Shown: positions 7,368 to 14,312 of the stretch, in pieces | Layout of the letters: the number at the start of each line of letters is the position of its first letter | Position numbering within the stretch: position 1 is the first letter of the stretch | Source of the DNA: Stercoripulliclostridium_A sp964480195 | Lineage (GTDB): Bacteria > Bacillota > Clostridia > Christensenellales > DTU072 | Direction of reading: 5' to 3' | Assembly: GCA_964480195.1 (NCBI GenBank) | Contig: CAYZOJ010000028.1 | Coordinates: 1 to 20,227, forward strand | DNA length: 20,227 nt | Made by a program: the position numbers and the translations under genes | Notes under the pieces: generated by a model | Database searches by the model: none | Told to the model about the DNA's origin: nothing | What the model saw: only the letters and a program-made list of their open reading frames with translations

Positions 7368-7396
7368 ATTTTATAACCGTAGCTCGGGTTTGTCAA
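7368..7396 (-). promoter_or_regulatory. Thiamine pyrophosphokinase promoter, apparently leaderless
   Basis: On the minus strand TTGACA (7391-7396), a 17-nt spacer and TAAAAT (7368-7373) are followed after 6 nt by the ATG at 7361. The geometry is the same as at mntP and at the five-gene operon. The -35 box lies only 6 bp from the -35 box of the divergent xpt promoter. Confidence 0.75.
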
Positions 7397-7402
7397 TTAC
7401 CG

Positions 7403-7431
7403 TTGACGGTGTTTTGAATATCGTTTATAAT
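7403..7431 (+). promoter_or_regulatory. xpt operon promoter
   Basis: TTGACG (7403-7408), a 17-nt spacer and TATAAT (7426-7431). The leader to the xpt ATG is only about 24 nt and carries AGGAGG. There is no room for the guanine riboswitch that controls xpt in Bacillus subtilis. Confidence 0.85.
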
Positions 7432-7461
7432 AATACGGTAACGACGTTTTAGGAGGCAATA

Positions 7462-8034
7462 ATGGAAGCTTTGGAAAAAATGATTCTCGAATACGGCGAA
7501 GTCCGCCCGGGTAACGTACTTAAGGTAGACGGTTTTTTGAATCATCTTATAGACATCAATTTACTCGGACAAATGGCTGACGAGTTGACCGACGCGTTCG
7601 AGGGCTCGGGCATTACAAAAGTGCTTACGATAGAAGCTTCCGGCATAGCTCTTGCGACGGCGGTAGCCGAAAGATTTGCGGTGCCGTTGTTGTTTGCAAA
7701 AAAATCCCGCACGTCAAACCTTAGTAGCGACGTATACACCGCGAGCGTGCACTCGTTTACGCACAATACGGAAAACACGGCGATGGTTTCCAAAAAGCAT
7801 TTGCATTCGAACGACGTCGTGTTGATAATCGACGACTTTTTGGCTAACGGTTGCGCGATTAAAGCTCTTGCGAGTATCGTAGAGCAGGCGGGCGCAAAGG
7901 TCGCGGGCGCGGGTATTGCCATAGAAAAAGGCTTCCAAGGCGGTGGCGACGAACTCAGAGCAAACGGTATGAAAGTCGTATCGCTTGCAATCATAGACGA
8001 AATGTCGGATACAAAACTTACCTTCCGTAAATAG
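7462..8034 (+). CDS. xpt: Xanthine phosphoribosyltransferase
   Basis: The 190-residue protein matches Xpt along its whole length, from MEALEKMI to the conserved VLKVDGFLNHLID (19-31), the IEASGIA segment (57-63) and the PRPP-binding loop LIIDDFLANG (121-130). It converts xanthine and PRPP to XMP, salvaging purine bases. The start is set by AGGAGG six nt upstream. It is the first gene of a likely xpt-folD-sirtuin unit; its stop codon is embedded in the folD ribosome binding site, 9 nt before the folD start. Confidence 0.95.
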   Translation: MEALEKMILEYGEVRPGNVLKVDGFLNHLIDINLLGQMADELTDAFEGSGITKVLTIEASGIALATAVAERFAVPLLFAKKSRTSNLSSDVYTASVHSFTHNTENTAMVSKKHLHSNDVVLIIDDFLANGCAIKALASIVEQAGAKVAGAGIAIEKGFQGGGDELRANGMKVVSLAIIDEMSDTKLTFRK

Positions 8035-8043
8035 GAGAGCGCG

Positions 8044-8892
8044 ATGACCGAACCTATTGTTCTCGACGGAAGAGCGGTTGCTCGTAGCGTCGAAGAAAAA
8101 GTAAGAGAATTAGTTAAAGAAATCACGGAGGCTTGCGGAAAGGCTCCCGTTCTTGCTACCATCATCGTAGGGGAAGATCCCGCTTCCGTTACGTATGTCA
8201 GAATGAAGTGCAACGGATGTTTGCGCGTAGGTATCGTCCCGCGCAAAATCGAGCTACCCGAAGAAACGACGACGGAAGAACTCTTAGCACTTGTTAGAGA
8301 ACTGAATGCCGATCCCGTTGTCGCGGGCATACTTATTCAACATCCGCTTCCCGCGCAAATAGACGAAAACCTATGCTTTAACGCGATAGCTCCCGAAAAG
8401 GACGTAGACGGATTGAGCGTATATTCTTACGGCTCGATAGCCCTCGGCGAAAAGGCTTATAATTGCGCGACTCCCGCCGCGATAATGGAGATACTCCGTC
8501 ATTATAACGTACCTCTTGCGGGCAAAGAAGCCGTGGTTATTGGCAGAAGTCGTATACTCGGAAGACCGGTTTCCATGCTCCTCGTGAACGCGGACTGTAC
8601 CGTTACGGTGTGCCATAGTAAGACCGAAAACATAGCGGAAGTCGTCAGGCGTGCGGATATAGTCGTCGCGTGTGTCGGACAACCCGAGTTCGTCAAAAAA
8701 GAATGGATTAAACCGGGCGCGATACTCGTGGACGCGGGCTACAATCCCGGAAATGTCGGCGACATCGACCTTAAAAACTCCGCGCCGATTTCGTCGATGT
8801 ATACACCTGTTCCCGGCGGAGTAGGTCCCGTTACGATAGCGATGTTGCTCTATCAAACGGCAATAGCGGGCAAACAATTACTCTGCAAATAG
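8044..8892 (+). CDS. folD: Bifunctional methylenetetrahydrofolate dehydrogenase / methenyltetrahydrofolate cyclohydrolase
   Basis: The 282-residue protein has the FolD active-site residues: Tyr51 and Lys55 in YVRMK, Gln99 within ILIQHPLP, and the KDVDG loop (119-123). The Rossmann nucleotide-binding motif VIGRSRILGRP (165-175) and a C-terminal PVPGGVGPVT folate-site motif follow. It interconverts 5,10-methylene-, methenyl- and formyl-tetrahydrofolate with NAD(P). ILIQHPLP has His where many homologues have Leu. The start has an AGGAG overlapping the xpt stop codon. One-carbon folate supply beside purine salvage is a coherent pairing. Confidence 0.95.
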   Translation: MTEPIVLDGRAVARSVEEKVRELVKEITEACGKAPVLATIIVGEDPASVTYVRMKCNGCLRVGIVPRKIELPEETTTEELLALVRELNADPVVAGILIQHPLPAQIDENLCFNAIAPEKDVDGLSVYSYGSIALGEKAYNCATPAAIMEILRHYNVPLAGKEAVVIGRSRILGRPVSMLLVNADCTVTVCHSKTENIAEVVRRADIVVACVGQPEFVKKEWIKPGAILVDAGYNPGNVGDIDLKNSAPISSMYTPVPGGVGPVTIAMLLYQTAIAGKQLLCK

Positions 8893-8910
8893 GTGCCCGA
8901 AAATTAAATT

Positions 8911-9639
8911 ATGGAACCCTTAAACGCGAAAATTGAAGAACTTGCAACGCATATAAAGAATGCTAAGCGCATAGTCTTTTTCGGAGGCGCCGGCGTTAGC
9001 ACCGAAAGCGGTCTTAAAGATTTTAGGAGCGTTGACGGGCTGTATTCGGAACACTATAAATTACCTCCCGAGTATATGTTGTCGCATACTTGTTTCGTAC
9101 GCGACACGGAGGAGTTTTTTAGATTTTATCGCGATAAACTTTTGGTAGACGGCATAAAGCCGAACCCCGCTCACTATAAACTCGCGGAACTCGAAAACAG
9201 CGGTAAGCACATTGCCGTGGTTACCCAAAACATTGACGGGTTACATACTGTGGCTGGCTCTAAGAGGGTATACGAATTGCACGGCTCGGTAGAGCGTAAT
9301 TTTTGTAATAAGTGCGGTAAGTTTTTCGGTGTGGACGCCGTAAAGAATTCGACGGGTATTCCTCGTTGCGAGTGCGGAGGAATAATAAAACCCGACGTTG
9401 TACTTTACGAAGAATCTCTCGACGAAGACGTGTTGACCGGAGCCGTAAAAGAAATCGCGAGAGCGGATCTTATGATAATCGCGGGGACCAGTCTTGCCGT
9501 CTATCCCGCCGCGGGACTAATAAACTATTTTAACGGGTATCTCGTCGTCATAAACAGGGACGCGACTCCCGCCGACTCGAGCGCGAATCTTGTAATCCAT
9601 GCCAAAGTCGGGGAAGTGCTTTCGAGAATAAATCTATAA
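8911..9639 (+). CDS. Sir2-family NAD-dependent protein deacylase
   Basis: The 242-residue sirtuin has the NAD-binding GAGVSTESG (26-34), TQNIDGLH (105-112), catalytic His124 in ELHGS, and four zinc cysteines (C132, C135, C153, C155), then the AGTSLAVYPA motif (191-200). It would remove acetyl or other acyl groups from lysines using NAD. The layout fits bacterial class U-like sirtuins. The start at 8911 gives the expected N-terminus but has no strong Shine-Dalgarno, only AGGTG about 16 nt upstream. The gene follows folD by 18 nt. Its stop codon overlaps that of the convergent catalase gene. Confidence 0.93.
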   Translation: MEPLNAKIEELATHIKNAKRIVFFGGAGVSTESGLKDFRSVDGLYSEHYKLPPEYMLSHTCFVRDTEEFFRFYRDKLLVDGIKPNPAHYKLAELENSGKHIAVVTQNIDGLHTVAGSKRVYELHGSVERNFCNKCGKFFGVDAVKNSTGIPRCECGGIIKPDVVLYEESLDEDVLTGAVKEIARADLMIIAGTSLAVYPAAGLINYFNGYLVVINRDATPADSSANLVIHAKVGEVLSRINL

Positions 9640-11142
9640 TTTTTTTGTCGTCGCGTAAACTCTTTCCGTTTGGGTCATCCCGGCGAGCCTTTTGACTTCG
9701 GACATATTCAAGTTCAAAGCGTCCGCAACTCCGCGACCGTAATTTTCGTCTGCCTTAAAAAAGAGTGCGGTTTGTCTATATTGTATACGTCTTTCGGCTT
9801 GGGAGAGCGAGTTTGCTATGTTCCTGATTAGTCGAGCTTTCGCTCCCGCGTCGAGTGCGCGATATCTGTCCCCGGGTTGCACAAAATCTATATCTTTTAT
9901 TTCGACTTTACGTCTTACGATGTTGCCTTCCGCCACTCCGCACGGGGATTCCGATCCCGGAGTAAAAGTAACTCGCTGTTGAGAATTCGGATAGTAGTTT
10001 ATCGTGTTGTCGGGGTTCCTTGCGAGGTTCCCGTCGCGTTCGTAATTAAAGACGGCATTTTTGGGTGCGTTTACGCCTACGCGGGTTAAATTCGCGCCGA
10101 GGCGGTACCGTTGAGTGTCGGCATAGGCAAAGAGCCTACCTTGCAACATTTTATCTTGACTCGGTCCGGTCCCGGGCACGAGGTTGGCTGGACAAAACGC
10201 TGCTTGTTCTACTTCGTTAAAGAAGTTGAGCGGGTTGCGATTTAAGGTCATTTTGCCGATTTCTATCAACGGGGAATCCTCTTCGTACCAAGTTTTGGTT
10301 ACGTCAAACGGGTCGAAACGATAGTTTTCGGCTTGTTCTTTTGTCATCATTTGGATACAAAGTCGCCAAGAGGGGAATTCTCCGCGAGAAATTGCTTTTT
10401 GAAGGTCTTGCCCCGCGAAGTCGGGATTTTCGCCGGCAATTTTTTCGGCTTCGTCGGGCTCGATATATTTGAGCCCTTGCTCGGAGATGAAGTGATATTT
10501 TATGAACCTGCATTCGCCTTTTGAATTGTACCAAGTGAACGTGTTCGTGCCAAAACCGTCCATATATCTAAAACCATAAGGAATGCCTTGATCGCTAAAA
10601 AGAACGGTAACTTGATTTAGGCTTTCGGGAGTCAACGACAAAAAATCCCATTGAGCGTTGACGTCTGTAAGGTTTGTGCGCGGATTCTTTTTTTGTGAGT
10701 GAATAAAATCGGGAAACTTGATAGGGTCCCTTATGAAAAACACGGGAGTATTATTGCCCACGATATCGAGATTGCCGTCTTCGGTATAGAATTTTATCGC
10801 AAAACCTCTCGGGTCGCGAACGGTGTCTGCGGACTCTCTGCCTCCCGCCACGGTCGAAAATCTTGCGAGGACTTCGGTCTTTTTACCTGCCTTGCAAAAC
10901 AGTTTTGCGGTAGTGTAGCGGGACATATCCTTGGTCGCTACAAATTCGCCGTGTGCGCCCCAGCCTTTTGCGTGAACTACTCGTTCGGGGATACGTTCGC
11001 GGTTGAAGTGCGCGAGTTTTTCGATTAGATAGCTGTCCTCGATTGGTATTCTGCCGGTAGTGTCGGTTATCGAAAAGTTATCTTCGGGGACGGGATTTCC
11101 CGTCATTCTCGTCATTCGATTTATGCGTTCGTTATTGTCCAT
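9634..11142 (-). CDS. katA: Monofunctional haem catalase (clade-3-like)
   Basis: The 502-residue protein has the distal catalytic His57 in VVHAKG, Asn130/131 in VGNNTPVFF, and the proximal haem ligand Tyr340 in RLFAYADTQRYRLG. Its length and motifs fit small-subunit catalases, which break down H2O2. The start is set by GGAGGTAAA directly upstream of ATG. A TATAAT lies 14 nt before the ATG, so it may have its own promoter. No terminator separates it from the five-gene unit upstream, so read-through is possible. No clear PerR box was recognised. The assignment to catalase is secure; the symbol katA is by similarity. Confidence 0.96.
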   Translation of the reverse strand: MDNNERINRMTRMTGNPVPEDNFSITDTTGRIPIEDSYLIEKLAHFNRERIPERVVHAKGWGAHGEFVATKDMSRYTTAKLFCKAGKKTEVLARFSTVAGGRESADTVRDPRGFAIKFYTEDGNLDIVGNNTPVFFIRDPIKFPDFIHSQKKNPRTNLTDVNAQWDFLSLTPESLNQVTVLFSDQGIPYGFRYMDGFGTNTFTWYNSKGECRFIKYHFISEQGLKYIEPDEAEKIAGENPDFAGQDLQKAISRGEFPSWRLCIQMMTKEQAENYRFDPFDVTKTWYEEDSPLIEIGKMTLNRNPLNFFNEVEQAAFCPANLVPGTGPSQDKMLQGRLFAYADTQRYRLGANLTRVGVNAPKNAVFNYERDGNLARNPDNTINYYPNSQQRVTFTPGSESPCGVAEGNIVRRKVEIKDIDFVQPGDRYRALDAGAKARLIRNIANSLSQAERRIQYRQTALFFKADENYGRGVADALNLNMSEVKRLAGMTQTERVYATTKKL

Positions 11143-11156
11143 TTTACCTCCGAAAC

Positions 11157-11186
11157 ATTATATGCCTCGTAGTAAAACGGTGTTAT
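11157..11186 (-). promoter_or_regulatory. Possible catalase promoter
   Basis: On the minus strand TATAAT (11157-11162) is preceded, 18 nt upstream, by ATAACA (11181-11186), a 4/6 match to the -35 consensus that overlaps the end of the preceding small gene. Confidence 0.45.
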
Positions 11187-11404
11187 TTTTTGCTTACGAA
11201 CGGATAAATTATCGCTAAAACGGTAGCAACGGGATTGATTACCATAATCGAAATGCAGAACGGACGGAACCAGTCGGGCGTAAAAATCAGACCCGCTTTA
11301 AGAGAGTTTATAGATAATCCCGTCATTATCGCGAATACGACGTCGACCGCAAGCACGGCAGACACAAAGCATATTAAGAAGATTTTATAGATTTTTTTAC
11401 TCAT
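11183..11404 (-). CDS. Small two-helix membrane protein of unknown function
   Basis: The 73-residue protein has two hydrophobic segments, about residues 6-29 and 45-68, separated by a polar stretch, with Lys at both ends (MSKK... and ...SKK). This predicts a hairpin with both termini in the cytoplasm. I do not recognise the family. The ATG at 11404 overlaps the TGA of the upstream membrane beta-helix gene as ATGA, and GGAGG lies 10 nt before it inside that gene, so translation is probably coupled. A TTG at 11410 is a possible but less likely start. It is the last gene of the five-gene overlapping unit and could be an accessory subunit of the membrane protein just upstream. Confidence 0.7.
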   Translation of the reverse strand: MSKKIYKIFLICFVSAVLAVDVVFAIMTGLSINSLKAGLIFTPDWFRPFCISIMVINPVATVLAIIYPFVSKK

Positions 11405-13599
11405 TCCCAATATACCTCCGTTTCTTTAAGTTCTTCCAACGTTTCGCAAGCTTTAATAACGGAAGAGCCTTCGGTTAAGGCGATAATGGAACGTCCTGTT
11501 TGGCTTTCGCGAGATTGGCAGGCAACGCCGTAGTCGAATATATCGCGATTCAGATAATAGCAATCGGTTATTTCGTATTCGGGGTAGGAGTAGAAATAAT
11601 AGTCGTTTATTACGACGGCACCGCATATAGCTTCCGCAAAAATTTGGCTTGATTCGGGGACGGAAACGTTGGCGGCGGAATATGTGTACAAAAGGTAACC
11701 CGCAAAATATCCTGATATGCCTCCCGCGAACATCCAACCGCTTGAAGAGCCTGTCGTAACCGCAATATCACCGAGTGAACCGCAATACGAAATTTCCGCG
11801 GTGTATGCAACGCTACCGCTGTTTCCGAGATAGTTGTATCCGGATATTCCTCCGACATATAGCCAAGAGGAGCCTGAATAAACGTCTATTTTTCCTTTAT
11901 TAAGGCATTTTGTGATTTTAGAGAAGTTCGCCGCCGCGATACCTCCGACGACGGAGAATGCTCCGGACGACCCGACTTCCGAGAAAGAAGAAGTCGCCTT
12001 GATGTCCCCGTTGTTGCGAGAGCTGTCCGCAATACCGGCGTTTTGATTTACGAGTCCGCTTGCGTAAGAGCTACCGCGATTGGTTAACGATTCGACGGTA
12101 CCGTTATTTACGCATTTGTAAATTGTTCCGTTTATATCGTTGGTGCAAACCATTCCGGATGCGATAGCCGAAATATCGGCAGTTGCCGATTGGCTCGACG
12201 CAGAACGCAGAGCTCCGTTATTGGTACAGGAGTTGATCTTGCCGTCGTTTGTAAAAGCTATGCCCGCAACGTTCGGGTTCCAAAACTGTCCGTCGGTCGT
12301 TTGGGATAAACTTGCGTTGTTTACGCAAGCCGTCATCGAACCATTTGTCGCGTTATTGCCGACTATTCCGCCGATATCCACATAAGAAGATGAAATGCTA
12401 CCGTTTACTTCGACGGCGGAAATAGAACCTTGATTCACGCCCACGATTCCGGCAAGGGTGTAGTCGCCTTTCAAAGAGGCTTCCGTCGAGTTTTGAGCTT
12501 CGGAAGCGTCGCCCGTAACGCTTGCTTGAATATTAACTTTCGCGTTGGTGATTTTTCCCAAGTTGTAGGAAAATAGGAAACCGAAATAACCGTTTTCGTT
12601 ACCCGAAATCTCATTTATACTTCCGTTAAAATCTACGGTAATGTCTGTTGCGATACCGGAATTCTTGTATGCGACAAGTCCTGCGTCGCCGTTTAACGTA
12701 AGGGTACAATCGTCTACTTTAAGAGTTACGGAAGAGATTGTACCTGTTACCTCTTTCGCGAGCAATGCTTTGTCCGAGTTTAATTCGATTGCACCCGAAG
12801 AGAATACAAAATTGACGTTTTCGATTTTTCCGCTTACGGTCGAGTAGAGAGGGAGCTCCGGCGCGCCGTCTACGTATATGGTGTGTCCGTTGCCGTTAAG
12901 GTTTATTTTGAAGTCGGATTGTTTGATTTGCGAAAGCCGTATGTCCGAGTTCATAACGCAGTTTATTTCCTCGTTCGACGAGATGAGCTCGGTAAGCATT
13001 TCGGAAGCGTTTATCGAATAGGGAATGTCTTTGCCGTTACCGTTGAGATTGGGTACGGCGTTGTAGGCGTATGCGGTAATCCCGGTTACGGCAATCGAGA
13101 GGATGATTACGATTATCGAAAAGATTGCGGAGATACGGCTGATTTTCCCGCGAGGAGCGGAAACGGAACCGTCTTTTCCGTGCAAGTTCATATTGTCTTT
13201 TACTCGATAGAGTTCGGCAAGAGAGTCGGCGCTCTCAGAAGTTGCGTTTACCGCAAGCAGTTTTTTTGCGTCCCCGGAGTAGCCTTTGAGAGAGGCAATT
13301 TCGGCGGGAGAAACCGTTTTATCGCCGTAGAGTCGCAGAGCTTTTCCGACTATGCGCTTAAACTCTAAATAGTCTTCGGGGTACTCTTCGACGCGTTCGT
13401 AAGAGGAAACGTTTTTTAGTTCATTGAAGAATGCCTTAATGACCCTTTCGGAATTATGAAGATATGCAACGGAAAGTATCGGAAATCTTCCGAAGGCAAG
13501 AGAAAGGTTGCTTTTATCCGACAGTAGTCGTTTTAGCGTTTTGACGTCGTCCGCGACGACGGCGACGTGTATTTTGTCGTAAATCTCGCGCGTTATCAT
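11401..13599 (-). CDS. Membrane protein: ankyrin-like cytoplasmic domain, one TM helix, GLUG-type outer beta-helix
   Basis: The 732-residue protein has no N-terminal signal peptide. Residues 1-120 look like degenerate ankyrin repeats (for example HVAVVADDVKTLKRLL at 11-26 and VSPAEIASLKGYSGDAKKLL at 96-115). After a charged linker comes one hydrophobic helix at about 156-180. The rest is rich in Gly, Asn and Ser, with a repeating GGIVG/GGISGY pattern (GIVGVNQGS, GGIVGNNATNGS, GGIAAANFS, GGISGYNYLGNSG), typical of GLUG repeats that fold as a right-handed beta-helix in cell-surface proteins. The topology is therefore cytoplasmic N-terminus and outer beta-helix. Start ATG 13599 overlaps the upstream stop as ATGA and has no strong Shine-Dalgarno, suggesting coupling. 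Function is unknown: adhesion, sensing or cell-wall scaffolding are possible. Confidence 0.8.
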   Translation of the reverse strand: MITREIYDKIHVAVVADDVKTLKRLLSDKSNLSLAFGRFPILSVAYLHNSERVIKAFFNELKNVSSYERVEEYPEDYLEFKRIVGKALRLYGDKTVSPAEIASLKGYSGDAKKLLAVNATSESADSLAELYRVKDNMNLHGKDGSVSAPRGKISRISAIFSIIVIILSIAVTGITAYAYNAVPNLNGNGKDIPYSINASEMLTELISSNEEINCVMNSDIRLSQIKQSDFKINLNGNGHTIYVDGAPELPLYSTVSGKIENVNFVFSSGAIELNSDKALLAKEVTGTISSVTLKVDDCTLTLNGDAGLVAYKNSGIATDITVDFNGSINEISGNENGYFGFLFSYNLGKITNAKVNIQASVTGDASEAQNSTEASLKGDYTLAGIVGVNQGSISAVEVNGSISSSYVDIGGIVGNNATNGSMTACVNNASLSQTTDGQFWNPNVAGIAFTNDGKINSCTNNGALRSASSQSATADISAIASGMVCTNDINGTIYKCVNNGTVESLTNRGSSYASGLVNQNAGIADSSRNNGDIKATSSFSEVGSSGAFSVVGGIAAANFSKITKCLNKGKIDVYSGSSWLYVGGISGYNYLGNSGSVAYTAEISYCGSLGDIAVTTGSSSGWMFAGGISGYFAGYLLYTYSAANVSVPESSQIFAEAICGAVVINDYYFYSYPEYEITDCYYLNRDIFDYGVACQSRESQTGRSIIALTEGSSVIKACETLEELKETEVYWE

Positions 13600-14312
13600 C
13601 TTTTGCGTGTCTTGACTTTACGGCTTTCCGCCCAAGCGTCGAGCATATCGTAGATGTAGGCTTCGTCGACGTCCTTCTTTTCGACGAGCTTACGGATTAG
13701 CGCGTTGTTTTCGGCGTATTTTTCCGCAAGGTCGCTTACGGCTTTGGTTTCTGCAGATATGCTTTCGAGTAAAGCGTTGTTTCCCGCTTTGATGTCGCCG
13801 AGGGTTTTGTTGCTTTCGGTTACGGTCAATGCGACGTCGCGATTGATAAAGTCGTTCATTTTACGAACGTTCTCGTTATAGTTTTCGACGGTCTTTTGGA
13901 GCTCTTTGACGTTATAGTTTTTGCGTTTTTCTTCGAGAACGGAGTCGAGTTTTCCGAGTTGTTCTTCGGCTTTTGCCTCGATAGAATTGACCGCGCCGAG
14001 GGAGTCGGAGATTTTGCCGAGAGTGGCGATGAGCTTTTCGGTATCCGCAAGATACTTACCGCTTGCACGGAGGAACTTGTCTATTTCGGAAGCGAGGTCG
14101 GCGGACTTTTCGGCTTGTGCGGAAAGAGTTTTGTAAATTTTGTCGAGGTTGCCCTTGACGTCGCCCGAAAAAGCCGTATTGAGTCTTTCGATGTCCCCGC
14201 GAACTTCGTCGTAGGTTTCGATAAAGTCGTTGAGATTCGATTGAATGGGCGTGAGCAGATCGCGATAGCCCTTAAATGCGTCTATCAAATTTTTAACTTC
14301 GTTGTTATCCAT
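13596..14312 (-). CDS. Coiled-coil protein of unknown function
   Basis: The 238-residue soluble protein is almost entirely helical, with long heptad-like stretches rich in Lys, Glu, Ala and Leu (roughly residues 20-220) and no membrane segment or enzyme motif. The chosen ATG at 14312 has AAGGAG seven nt upstream; a longer frame from 14375 overlaps the helicase gene much more and lacks such a site. The start overlaps the helicase stop codon by 8 nt (ATGGATAA), and its own TGA overlaps the next start as ATGA. Its place between the helicase and the membrane beta-helix gene suggests a scaffold or adaptor role, which is inference. Confidence 0.75.
   Translation of the reverse strand: MDNNEVKNLIDAFKGYRDLLTPIQSNLNDFIETYDEVRGDIERLNTAFSGDVKGNLDKIYKTLSAQAEKSADLASEIDKFLRASGKYLADTEKLIATLGKISDSLGAVNSIEAKAEEQLGKLDSVLEEKRKNYNVKELQKTVENYNENVRKMNDFINRDVALTVTESNKTLGDIKAGNNALLESISAETKAVSDLAEKYAENNALIRKLVEKKDVDEAYIYDMLDAWAESRKVKTRKR

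Noticed and set aside
7542..8330. A 262-codon minus-strand frame across xpt and folD
   Set aside because: Both genes on the plus strand are full-length matches to known enzymes. The antisense product is low-complexity, Ser/Thr/Ala-rich and spans two genes.
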